Source: Cylindrodendrum hubeiense (lineage: Eukaryota > Ascomycota > Sordariomycetes > Hypocreales > Nectriaceae). Taken from it: 64,000 nt of DNA. The stretch's first letter is position 1. Every line of letters begins with the position of its first letter. Location: contig JAANBB010000033.1 in assembly GCA_014621425.1 (NCBI GenBank), positions 124,001-188,000 on the forward strand, read 5' to 3'. This document shows, one piece after another, positions 46,769 through 57,569 of the stretch. The translations under genes were made by a program, and so were the position numbers. The notes beneath the pieces were generated by a model. It ran no database searches, was not told where the DNA came from, and worked only from the letters and a program-made list of their open reading frames with translations.

Positions 46769-48486
46769 GATGTTCAGGCTCAGCTGCACTATTTCAATGT
46801 GCGATTGATGTGGTACGACTCATCAAGATCAAAGATGTTGGTCAAAAATAGGAGGTATTGCAGCCTTTTATATTTAATACCCCTCATCAAAAAATCCCAG
46901 CCGTATCTGTGCTACACCCTAAATGAAGTACATGTACATGTACCTAGTTCTCATTTGACCCCCAGGCCGTATGACGTCACCAGTGGCTAGTGAGTCTGTT
47001 ATTTTGCAAACAAAGGCTGTTCGGTGACAGATCTCAAGGCTTGGACTTCTTATTATCCTCGGGAGAAAGAGTAAGAGAGGTGAAGCATGCCACGTTGGAA
47101 TGCACTATTGAAGATTCAGGAGGATTTGTGTTCAGAGTCCATTTGACGGCAGCGATCATATTGAATGGTTGATCATCCGCAGACTCGGTCAGCCATCGCT
47201 CTAGGACAGGATTATTGGGCTGGCCATAAGCCGTCGGAGCTGACTGAGAGGCAGCCTTCTTGCTTCCATGTCGCGGGACAGGCACGAAAGTGGTCGACTG
47301 GTCACGGAAACTTAGTAGATTTTGTGCATCAAAATAGTTAGGAAACCAACCATTTTCCCAAAGTGGCTACACTAGGTATATTTCAGGTGTCGATTTTCTG
47401 AATGTAGACCGCCGTCATACGTTTGAAAGAGAAGAATCAGAAAGAGCTAGTTTGCTCGTGCGTCAAGGTTTCTGTTGTTTCGAACGGTCACTGGCGTACA
47501 ATGCAGTGCTGAATGTTTTCCGTGGCTCCGAGGATGGATGGTGATTTATACATCAGTGTTGATAGGAGAATAGTTCTTTTGGGGACTTTCCCCGGACTTT
47601 TCTATGAAAAGACCCCCTTGATTTCAAGAGCATGATTTCAGGGTTGGATTCGAAATCGACGACATGATTGCCTGATTTCACAGCCTTGGAGACGACCTTG
47701 AACGCCACACCTAGCTAGGACTTTTGGAGCTTTTCTGGTGGGTGGTATGTGTGTCCCTGAGATTTCCTTCCATCCTTCGATTTGGAATTCTGGGACACAG
47801 CTTGAGGATGGTACATATTACTGGGGGACTTTTTGGACCTTTAGCAGATCAATCAAGAGGTTCCAGTATCCTTGATCCGGCTATGATTCAAGATCCTTGA
47901 ACTGTGGTACCGATTGCGTGCGCATTCAAGACATTGCTGAAGTGCAGCGGGCGAAGGCTTCCTTAAATCGCTCGATGAGCTGAAAAATGTTTTCAACCCT
48001 TTTTTGTTGTCCAATGAAATATCGAAGGTTCTATGCAGCTGGCCCTACTTGTATCGGTACTGAACGTTTACGGTGAATGGTAAGCGCTCATCATATGCAA
48101 GGCGAATGATGATCCACTAAAATGATTCCCAGGATTGGACAGAATCCACGAATGATGCGAGCGTAAGAAGTACGTGAAAGGACTAATTATGCGAGGGACA
48201 TCGGAACCATCTTTCGGTACTTTGTAGCCAAGCTGTGGCTGGGTGGTCTGTCAATCTTTGCCTATTATTGGATGCCCGTTTCGTTGTCGGGTCATTCCGA
48301 CACAAGCCCACAGCTTCGGAAAGACAGACACGTGTCCCATAATATCTCACAATACCTACCATTTATCGTTTGCTTCTGTTGCCCTCTGCGTGGACCCGCA
48401 AGGCCGCTCTATATGTTTACGGTTCATCGGCAAGACAAGTTTTCCCCATCGTTGTGGCCAGGCCTTCATTTTCCCTGTTCACTACC
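46769..48486. other. Upstream region of two divergent genes
   Basis: 1.7 kb between the AAA+ start (minus) and the Clr5-domain gene (plus). Apart from the possible exon at 47034-47375, nothing recognised. Near 46925-46945 there is a gtacatgtacatgtac palindrome. Confidence 0.45.
47034..47375 (-). pseudogene. Possible terminal exon or gene relic, unknown product
   Basis: After a TAG at 47376-47378 (minus), the frame is open for 113 codons and reads like real protein: PLWENGWFPNYFDAQNLLSF, later NNPVLERWLTESADDQPF and AAVKWTLNTNPPE, ending EDNKKSKP. Upstream in the same frame FRKSTPEIYLV precedes the TAG. Two readings are possible: a 3' exon whose acceptor is GTGTAG, or a pseudogene in which CAG became TAG. 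I found no matching upstream exon and recognise no family. Confidence 0.35.
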
Positions 48487-50828
48487 ATGTCTAACATCAA
48501 CCGTCCCTCAAGCAGCCAAAACATTCCTTGGAATGGCCAGTCTGCTCCTCGAATGCTATCTCAGGGAGTTCCAAGCCAACGCAACGCGACTGCTAATATG
48601 TGGCCGTTGCCCACCTCGCCCGAATACCTGCTTCCACCACCCTCGACACAACATGTTCAAAATTTCACCGGCTTGCAACTGGAGAGTGCCTTTACCACGC
48701 CCCATTCACAAGGCGCAAGGCAAGGCGACACGAGCAGTACCGGTAACGCATTTTTGAGGCCTACTCATGCGCCTTTGAGTAGTTCGAGATATTCAAGCGC
48801 AGCCCAAGCTTTCTACAACTCAACATCCATTGTTCAATCGCTTGAAAGGGACTGGATGACCCCGGCCAACAGAGAAGATGGTGATAACACTTCATCACAG
48901 CGGTCATCCCGCAAGCCCAGAACACGCCAACCCGGTGAGGCACAGTGGCAGCAGAACAAAACACACATTGAAAAAATGTACATGAAAGATGATCTGCCCC
49001 TGCTGCAGGTAATGCGGTTGATGGAACGTGATCATAACTTCTCTGCCACGTAAGTCACGTCACTTGTGCATTATGCATGTGTGCTACCCTTTGTTTCAAC
49101 GAGACGATTTTGGCTGATGCCCCAATTGCAATAGTGAGAGAATGTATAAGAACAAGTTCAAGATTTGGCGATGGTCCAAGAACTTACCCCAGGAGAGAGC
49201 TGTCTGGATGACTGAGAAGCTTCAACAGCGGAGGCCCTCGAAAACAGTATTCTACTGGAACAATCAGGAGTGGACTGAGGAGAAACTCATGCAGAAATGT
49301 GGCAAGGCTTTGTTGAGCCAGTCTGGGCGCGGTGAGTCAGTCATATTTTGATAAAGCATACGGCTTCACTAAAAGATGCGCTGCAGACGGGCCAATCACG
49401 TGTGCCCCGACTCCAAACGACATGGAGTACAAGACACCCCCAAACTTTGCTGAGAGTCCACGACAACCCTGGATCGCGACATCTCAGCCATACGAGCCAC
49501 AAGAGCCGCAAGAGCCGCAAGAGCCGCAAGAGCCGCAAGAGCCACAAGAGCCACAAGAGCCACAAGAGCCACAAGAGCCACAAGAGCCACAAGAGCCCCA
49601 CGACGTGATAAATCAGAAAAAAGAGCCGGATGGGTTCTATCTTGACAGAATACCAGCCAACTTAGATCTGAGTCGAATAACGATATCTTATCTCGATAAG
49701 TTGCTCAAGGGGGCCTCTTATGCCGCATCCGCTGGGGTAATCGATGAGGCCGAAGCAAATTTTCGAGACGCAGTCTCAGGATTTCGCTTCCTGCTGTCGC
49801 CGACCCATGAGAATACTCTTAGAGCCGGATACTTGTATGCTTCCTTCCACGCCAACTGCGCCAACATGGACAAAGCAGACGCTGTTTTGAACTGGATGTC
49901 CGAGAAACACGTGAATAGATGGGGGTCTAAGCATAAAAAGACTTACCTCCACTACGCCCGCATGATAGAGCTATTCCGATCCTGGGGCCGTCAGGAACGT
50001 GCTGATATTCTGGTTTACAAGCTCTTGGATGGTACGAACGACGACGATGACGGATCTTTTATGAATTTCTGCGCAGTCCAGTCGGGAAATCAGCATCGGC
50101 GCTCAATTGAAGGGATTGACCACGAGCAGGCGTTCCCTAAGACGATCGACCCTGAACTACTGAGCCATCAACTCGACAAGATCGATCTCGCGATCATGGC
50201 AAACATAACAGGATTTGATGATGTCCTCGAAGTCATCATCGGGCATTGCGAAGGCAAATCAGAGGACTTGCATATGTGTTTACAAGCTTGCCGAGCCAAA
50301 AGCGCGCTTGCGAAACTGCATAGCGCTGCTGGCCGCACCGAAGAGATGCGTCGAGTCCTCAAGAGTGCGAGAAAGTCACTGGAACCACTTCTGGTTGTGG
50401 GAGAGGAGCCCATATCCCAAACCATCCTTGATACATCAAGACGCCTTTCTCGTCTATTCTTCGAGGCGCACGACAAGCCATCGTGCAACGCTGTGCTTGA
50501 CGAAGTCATCGCGTCACTAGAGGCGCGGCGCCATATTCCGGTCTACGAGCGTCAGCTTGAGGACGCATTCTTAATGGACTTTGTCGTGGCGATAGCTTTC
50601 CAATTTCATGAGATTGCCTCGTGGGATATGTGTCGACATTGGGTTGCGCGTAGCCTCGGTCTTGCTATAAGACTATATGGAAGGAAGTCCTCGGAGGCCC
50701 GAAGATTTGAGAAGATATTGAAGAAGGAAGACTTCAATATGCGAACTTCGCCGAATATTCCCCATTTGATGAGCTACTCGGGACGTTCGTTGAATTTTAG
50801 AGTATCGTCAGATATGGCTTCGTTGTAG
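48487..50828 (+). CDS. Clr5-domain protein with EPQ repeat
   Basis: Likely nuclear DNA-binding or regulatory protein. Exons 48487-49049, 49135-49331, 49387-50828; GT-AG and in phase; 733 residues. The Clr5 domain spans intron 1 (about residues 155-207): [19 protein letters not shown], then [20 protein letters not shown] and [10 protein letters not shown]. Residues 1-150 are Ser/Gln/Asn-rich and disordered-looking. About residue 290-325 is 11 tandem EPQ triplets and one EPH, encoded by a 9-bp minisatellite. The C-terminal ~400 residues are helical, TPR-like (for example [22 protein letters not shown] written in two helices), as in many Clr5 proteins. The founder, Neurospora CLR-5, is a regulator; the target of this one is unknown. 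Confidence 0.9.
49494..49601 (+). repeat. 9-bp coding minisatellite (EPQ)
   Basis: Twelve uninterrupted 9-bp units: gagccacaa once, gagccgcaa four times, gagccacaa six times, then gagccccac. The synonymous a/g pattern in blocks shows recent unit expansion. Confidence 0.95.
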
Positions 50829-51638
50829 TCATTTAGGCTGTTTCACGAGTACATTGAAGCTGCGGTGAGACATGAATGTAACTCTATATATTCTACTAGA
50901 TCTTACGGCCTCGTATCCAATCGACGCTCGCTTTGCTTCGCTTACCTCTAGCGAGTATTCGATGCTTGCTAACTTACTGCACTTAATCCAGTGCCAATTT
51001 AACTGACTGACTTGTTGACTTGAGGGTAATAAGGGAAGGGAGGTCTTCAATGTAGCCGTCCATTGCATCGAATGAAGCAAAATATACAAAGTTCACAAAT
51101 ATTCAACTGAAATTATTCACACATGATGAATACAATATTCATGCCACTTTAAATAGTAGTATCATTGGCTGGATATTTGTGGAAGCGAATTTGTCAATGT
51201 ATACCTGCTAAGCAGAAGAAGGTGTACGAGGTTGATGCTCATGACAACATCGTCAATGTTAATAATGCCACCTTGAATACTAGCCAAGCTTAAGAGAATT
51301 CACACTCATTTCGCCCGGATTACGGTTGCTATGCACACCACCTGGTATCGTGTATTCTAGTCACCCGGGGCAGCCAAAATTATATTCAACTCAGAGAAGT
51401 TATTGTTGGTTCTAGAAGGCAAAAATGGAATCTGTAATCGCTGCGGCAAATCTCACAACACTGAGACTACTCAAGTTCTTCTGCCAACGAAGAAAAGTAA
51501 CTGGTGATTATCCCATGCGAGATAAACCTGTTAAGTACTACGAGTATTGGTGTTTTCACACATATACAATTTTTACCTAAATCTGAGCCAAATCATTTGC
51601 ATTTGCGTCCTTGGCCTAAAGGCAACTTTTAACATTAT
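50829..51638. other. Intergenic region
   Basis: About 800 bases downstream of the Clr5-domain gene, AT-rich, with no gene recognised. Confidence 0.5.
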
Positions 51639-51794
51639 GGAATAAACAACTAAAATAAAGTGTAGTATTAGGATAAATAAATGCTAATACTTAGCCTTCC
51701 CGGGTTTCCCCTGCTTAAATGTCACATTCGGTACATTGCTGGTAACTATCTTTCGAAATAGCTGTATACGACGGATGTGCGAATAGCAATACTC
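51639..51794 (+). repeat. Dispersed repeat relic, copy A
   Basis: Aligns over its full length with 63418-63571 in the same orientation, about 80 percent identical by eye, with a 2-base gap. Anchors include tagtattagg, aaataaatgctaat, attgctggtaa and agcaatactc. Most mismatches are C/T or G/A transitions. Confidence 0.8.
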
Positions 51795-51799
51795 AACAT

Positions 51800-52340
51800 T
51801 TTTTGGTTCATAAATGATTTAGCGGGGCACGAACTGGGTGGTCCTTCTACCCATCTGGCCCTCATCGTTATCTTGCTTGTCACCACGCCATTCATTCAGA
51901 TGAACTCACCACACCAGTACGGGTCGGAATGCCGTGGGGAGCAAGATTTGGATTTGATATCGGCGAAGATCAAGAAATCGAAGACATTGAAAATGCGGCT
52001 GGTTTGGCAGTTGATGATTAGGGTGATTCTGGGCGCGTCCAACTCTTGGTAGCGCTCCGCAGGTCTAATCCGCAGGCGATCGATCCCCTGTCCCACCCGT
52101 GTTGGGCGGTGTAACTTGCTTCTTGAAGGCATCAGCACCATGTCCAACTTCAATGTTCGACGACGTAAGACTAAGGCAGACGCGTATTGCCAGCAGCATA
52201 CGCTGGTCGTGGCTGGCGGCCATGGGACCAAGTGTTATGCCGGAGTTGATGAACCAAGAAAGTATGATTTCAGATGGTACTTCTGTGATTTGATAGCTCT
52301 AGTGTATTTTTTCGGATTCTTAAGGGGGTAGCCTTGATTT
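51800..52340 (+). pseudogene. Possible gene relic, unknown
   Basis: From about 51897 one plus frame reads protein-like (VRVGMPWGARFGFDIGEDQ, then IEDIENAAGLAVDD), is cut by TAG, then continues GDSGRVQLLVALRRSN. Another frame from the ATG at 52140 reads MSNFNVRRRKTKADAYCQQH and later YDFRWYFCD. Neither forms a complete gene and no family is recognised. Confidence 0.25.
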
Positions 52341-52740
52341 TTCGGTTTTACAGCGAATTCGGCTCTGAATCACTTCTTTGAGTGTCCAGTGGAGGGGCCG
52401 CGTGCCAGCGCTGCTCAGTGGCCGACCCTAAGGCCTTCTCGCCACATGCCCAACCGGCCCACAGAGTGGTTCCGCCATGTCCAGACCAGCTGTTGCACCC
52501 CAGGTCCACCAGGTCCTCGGCCATGCCTTGCCATGTCACCACTTCCAAATCCTCCTCTCCCAGCGTGATTCTCGTGGTTGTGCCCACCAGGTGATAGAAG
52601 ATTGTAAGAGGTGTTGGGCCTGGGACACCAGTTTGCCAAATTACTATGGGAACCGGACATCAGATTGACAGGCCTCTACCAACTCCCCTGGAGCTTACAG
52701 TGGGCTACAGTGGACCTATAGCGCGGAGGATAGTGAATCG

Positions 52741-53821
52741 GTGATGGCAGGGTACACCACGCCCACTACCGACCGCTGGACACGCCCGAAAATCAATCTG
52801 ACTCGGGCGACTTTGAGGAATTATTTTGAACGAGGAGTGCGCACTGAATCCCCAGTTTCAATCACCCGGGCCGCTCAAGGGCCACCTGCACTGGCCTCTT
52901 CTAAACTTCAACTCAACACCACAGCCACACCGGACTTCCTTCCTTCCTCAACAGCAACCATGTGACATCCGGCTCCTTCCCACCACGGATCGGCACCATG
53001 GCCAATTTTTTGTTCACTCCCAGGCACCAACCTCGCATCGCAATCATCACCATCACCTTCATCGACATGGGTTCGGTGTCGTACACATCCAGTGTGGCGC
53101 TGGTCACCTTTGACCCTACCCAAGAAGTCGAGTGGCCAGAAGTTCTGCCCCCCATTCCAGATTCCTCAGTCTCCCACAGTCCCCTCCCACAGTCTCCATC
53201 TGCTGCGGCGACCCAGCCACCACCAGCTGAGCTCCATCCCGATGACTGTAAGTATCACGTCAAAGTACATTGTTGCTTTTTATTACTAACACACATTTGG
53301 GGATATACTTTCAGGAAGAAGAAGATGCACGACTCGACATCGTACGAGCCTTTGTTCGACGATCTCGCCAGACTTATATTTATGACCACCTCGCGAACGT
53401 CGACATCGATTAGGAATTCGAAGGTCCATCCTTCGCTTGCCGCGTCATCGCTTTGTCCTGCTTCGGACGGGATTTCAAAAGGAGCACCAACCTGAGGACC
53501 CACCTTCGTAATGCGGCCCATCTCGTAGGTTATTTCATTCTCATGTCATTGAACACTCTAACCAGCATCTAGGAGCATAATAGACTATCAATCCCTATGC
53601 CGCCGTCACCAAAGCCCGGCTGCAAGCGCAAGCATCATATGATTGTTGATATTCCAAAACCTGCTACTCCTCCAGCTTACCCGCTAGATATAGAGATACC
53701 AGAAGAAGAAGAAGAAGCTGCTGATTTTCTGGATGGCGATGTCGAGAAAGGGATACCTGACTCCGAGGAAGATGATGCTGATTTTATGGATGGCGATGTT
53801 GAGATGGACGTGGAATCGTAG
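52741..53821 (+). pseudogene. Decayed zinc-finger-like gene
   Basis: Three pieces look like exons. (1) 52962-53248, Pro/Ser-rich, ending AELHPDD. A textbook intron follows: GTAAGT at 53249, TTACTAAC branch, TTTCAG at about 53313. (2) 53315 onward reads EEEDARLDIVRAFVRRSRQT, then LANVDID, a TAG, then FACRVIALSCFGRDFKRSTN and LRTHLRNAAH, a C2H2-like finger with unusual cysteine spacing. A second intron is suggested by gtaggt at 53526 and ctaac before tctag. (3) Up to 53821, reading PPSPKPGCKRKHHMIVDIP and an acidic end. The in-frame TAG and the phase clash at the first junction make an intact product unlikely. Confidence 0.45.
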
Positions 53822-54236
53822 CTGAGAGCACAGGGTAGACTGATTTAAAATTGAAAATGTACGATGGTTCAAATTTAAGGCTGTACAAGAAAATGATCGA
53901 GCAATCTTTTGGCCATTTGCGACGCAGTGATGTAAGGGTAGAGAGAGTACAGGAGAATCAATTCTACCAGCCGCTGGACGCAGCATTAAATAAATATTGA
54001 GCGAGCCACTTTGACGAAATATTTTGCTCTAGCTTTTTGGAGAGGACCAGCCGGAAACTCGATTTTTCACTGTAATCTAATATGGGTATTATGCCAAGTG
54101 AACCATTTGGTGTATGATTGTGAAATCGACAAAATGTTTCAAGTTGAGAGCACGCCTGTAAAAGATCCAGGGCAGTAAAATTTATGACCACCGGAAACCT
54201 CCCATTGAGCATTCAGACTAATTGCCCGAATAACAC

Positions 54237-54311
54237 TTAATACAAGATGTAGCATATGAGGCCATGGAGAATGCCTGTCGAAAATGTTCACAATCCATCA
54301 TCTTGTATTAA
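54237..54311. repeat. 13-bp perfect inverted repeat
   Basis: TTAATACAAGATG at 54237-54249 and its exact reverse complement CATCTTGTATTAA at 54299-54311, with a 49-base loop. Could be a small foldback element or a terminator-like hairpin. Confidence 0.7.
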
Positions 54312-54339
54312 CCAGTTCCAAATCCGTTGCAGTTTCAGT

Positions 54340-54800
54340 ATGTTTGTCTTGAACTACACAGTCGACCGTACTTTGTAGCAATCGGGCCAAGAATCAACTT
54401 CACTTTAATTTCCTTGTTTTGAGGCTTATAATCGGTCGTGCCCATGCGCGCGTGGTATGGTTACCGGTATTTTTGTGAAGTGTCATAATCCATGGTGCCG
54501 TATTATTTCTTAAATCTTAGCATCTTGGAATCAATCGACCTCATGGCCATGTTCAAGATTTGTTCCACATGTTATTTGTGTGTCTTAAATTTCACAATCG
54601 ACGGTGTTGTATTATTCTCTTAAATCTTATGATCAATCGATCTCACCGCCATATTCATGTTGTTGCAAATTTCACATATTTGTCTGCAATTTCACAATCG
54701 ACGGTGCCATATTCTTCCCTTGGATTTTATAATCAATCATCATGGCCATTTCTAAGGTCTGTCGCACATTTCATATATTTGTCTTGAATCTCACAAACGG
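54340..54800. repeat. Degenerate ~100-110 bp tandem repeat, 3-4 copies
   Basis: Units begin near 54481, 54591 and 54691, and a weaker unit precedes at about 54345; a partial unit starts at 54790. Shared words in order: tcacaatcgacggtg, tattcttc-like, aaatcttat, aatcaatcga, catggccat, cacatttcat, atttgtctt. The array ends 59 bases before the stop codon of the Zn2Cys6 gene (minus strand), so it may lie in its 3' UTR. Confidence 0.8.
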
Positions 54801-54858
54801 AACTCATGACGGCAATATTTATGAGCTGGTGCACGCCGGCAACTGCCTTCTATCCCTC

Positions 54859-56972
54859 TCAGAAATACACGTTATTCCAATACTCCCAATCCAAATTTCC
54901 ATCGTCTGTGAAGCCCATGACATCAAGGTCGTGAGAATCTAGAGCCGTAGAAATCGAGAGACTATTCTCACTTTTGTCCTGTCTCTTGTCCCAGAGTAAC
55001 TGGATGAACTGGGGTGTGAGATCAGATTCGCTCGCGCCTCGGTCGGTCACCAGTTCTTTTCTACGCGCTTGCCACGCCTCCAGCGTCAAATCACCAAAGG
55101 CAACAAAGAACCTGTTTGTGCCGTCTTCGATAAGCTCGGGGTGATCATTGTATAGGTCCCCGACCAGCCTCCAAGCCAGAGCCACGCGATCCCCGGAACA
55201 CCGCTGTCGTAGGTCGCTGAGGACGTAGATGTAGGCGTCGATATGTGGCATATGTGGCTGACCAGTCATGTGGGCAAACAAGCGCGACGAGAAGTTGCTG
55301 CGGAAGCCTATATCCACCATCTCCAACAGTGTCAGGGCTGACTCGAAGACCATGTCGCTTTCCCGTTGCGTCATGTATACCTCGCCGCCAGTGGCGGCGG
55401 CTCGCCCACGGGGATGATGGACCTTCAGGCGCATGTGGGCAATAGTAAGATTGGATATGGCGTATGCTAGATTGTGAAGGGGTATCTGGGTGTCCCATCT
55501 GCCGAATCGCTGCTCCTGGTACATGGATTCGATATGATCAATAACATCATCCTCCATCTCCGTTGATGTCCTGGACTTTGTGGAAACTCGAACAACGCCT
55601 TCAAAGGCCTTGGCGGCTGGGGCCGAGCTTCGAACTAGATTAAACGTCTGGGACTTGGTCAGGATGCACATCATCTCAGTCGGAGTGTTGTGCTCAGTAG
55701 GGGGCTCCGTCATGTCGGGATGCAAATCCACATCGTTCACATTGAGCGGAAGGGGGACTTCGCCAAACATGGCGATTGGCGGTTTTGTCCCGGGATTGGA
55801 GCCTATGAGACATCGACAGTCGATGCCAAACAGCTGCCACCAGAGACGGATGCGCATCTCCCTGTCAAATACTGATATCTTGGGATCAGTGCTCCCACGC
55901 TGGAGACCCATCTTGTGGGCTATTCTTACGGCGGCGCCACACAGGCTGGATGTTAACTCAGAATCTGTATCTGTGTAAAGGAACATAACAAATGCCTGCA
56001 GAACCTCGAAATCCCGCGATGTGAGGAAGCCAACCTCGATGAGAGCACGCAAGGCTGCGGTGCGGTAGCGTGTAAATAGCGTGCTTCTGGTCTCCCCGAA
56101 CGCCACATAGCAGTCAGTTGACGACATGGAGGTGATGGCCAAAGTGTATACTGTGAACAAGATGGCCGTTAGGGATTTTGATAGACTCTCAGGATGCCAG
56201 CATGCGTCTAGGACGCGTTGTTGTATTGTCGGTACATGAATAATCTTGATGAGCGGGTTGACATTTTCGACAAACGTCTGCCAGAGTCGGTAGATGTGTT
56301 TTGCTTCTGGATGTAGGCCCTCGAGCTTAGGCTCGGTGTTGCTGAAGACGAGCTGAAGTGGATCTGTAGGATCTGAAACGAGGTCGTCGTTATTACGCAG
56401 ACTCTGGAGAGGAGGAAACTTGAGCTTTGGCGCAGTACAAGTTAGTATCTAGCAATTGGCGGTCCAGGAATAAATTACATACTTCTGAGCTCAGAGTCGA
56501 CCATAAACACCTGAATAAGCAGTCAGTTTGTTGTTTATTGAAGAGTCTGTATATTGTCGCTGAGCTGGCCGTCTCACAATTGTGCATTTGCCGAGGAGTT
56601 CTCTGAGGGGCAAGTATTGGAGCTCGGATGAGCGTCTGCCAACACGACAGGGATTGGACTTTGGATATCGGTATAATCGCTTTTAGCTTCCAAACCTGAG
56701 GGAACCCAGGTATTGGCGGATTGCGTGTAGTCGATATTGTTCTTGCGCATCAAATCTTCGTAGCGAGCGAGTCGTGCAAGGAGATCCTCGTCAGCGACCC
56801 TCTTTCGAGGGCGATGCGTCGCGGGAGCATCGTATGAGCATTCTGACTGAGACTTGATGCAATTAGAGCAAGGATTGACTTTGTCACATTTGACCTTGCG
56901 GCGAGCACAGATTGAACAGGCGTTCTTGTGCAGTCTTTGTGACGCGGACGACGTCGACACAAGTGACGTCAT
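54859..56972 (-). CDS. Zn2Cys6 fungal transcription factor
   Basis: Nuclear DNA-binding regulator. Exons (minus): 56972-56578, 56510-56483, 56424-54859; GT-AG and in phase; 662 residues. The binuclear zinc cluster is C-x2-C-x6-C-x5-C-x2-C-x6-C at residues 18-45 (ACSICARRKVKCDKVNPC then SNCIKSQSEC). It is followed by a basic RPRKR and a coiled-coil-like DEDLLARLARYEDLMRK. Exon 2 is only 28 bases (CLWSTLSSE) and intron 2 has a perfect TACTAAC branch. Exon 3 carries the fungal-specific regulatory domain (HIYRLWQTFVENVNPLIKII, later RLWWQLFGIDCRC). Transcribed divergently from an MFS pump gene, 597 bases away, a common regulator-target arrangement. Confidence 0.93.
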
Positions 56973-57569
56973 GGGTCGCTGTGGAGAGAATTGAGTGATG
57001 AAATGATGTATGAATTACACCATGAATGGACTCGTCATTGATATTCGGGACACGTTTGTGCTTGTCCAAAAGGTGAACGTCAGGTCGAGTTCATAGAAGT
57101 CGGAGTGGCAGAGCGAATGTGGGCGTCGGGATTTCGGACAACTCGGGTCTATAAACGATCTAGCGCTTACCCACCTCGGAGGCTCGGCGCCGAATGCGAA
57201 TATGGCCCTAATTTCGGAACAGATGTGCCGTGACAAGCTCAATCAGCAGGCTTTGCCCCACCTTGGGCATTCGAGAAGCTCTAACCGAGTTTGGACATCT
57301 CGGGCCCGATACAACAGACGCTCCACAGCTGGAGTGCCGATGGCCCCTGATTCGCATTAGCTCTCTGGCATTTTCAACATTGTCTTGTTCCTTATGGCAA
57401 TTGTTTTATTTAAAAACATTCCCTTCTACGCATTTCTTGTTCTCTTGCTCTCTATCCTTACCATGACCAATTGGCTTTCCAACTGAGCAAACCTGCCTCC
57501 TTGACGACTTTCTCTACTTGACCACATACTTCAACTCCCGAACTTGCAGTTTCGACCACCACACTCACG
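56973..57569. other. Shared divergent promoter (Zn2Cys6 factor / MFS pump)
   Basis: 597 bases. Contains CGG-type triplets such as tcgg at 57177-57188 and tccgaggtgggt in reverse, possible Zn2Cys6 half-sites, and a CT-rich leader before 57570. No gene. Confidence 0.4.

Noticed and set aside
49341..49601. Antisense open frame rich in Leu and Trp opposite the EPQ repeat
   Set aside because: It is a by-product of the 9-bp repeat read backwards and has no support beyond it.
49494..49601. CRISPR-like array
   Set aside because: Units are 9 bases, contiguous and coding, in a eukaryotic gene.
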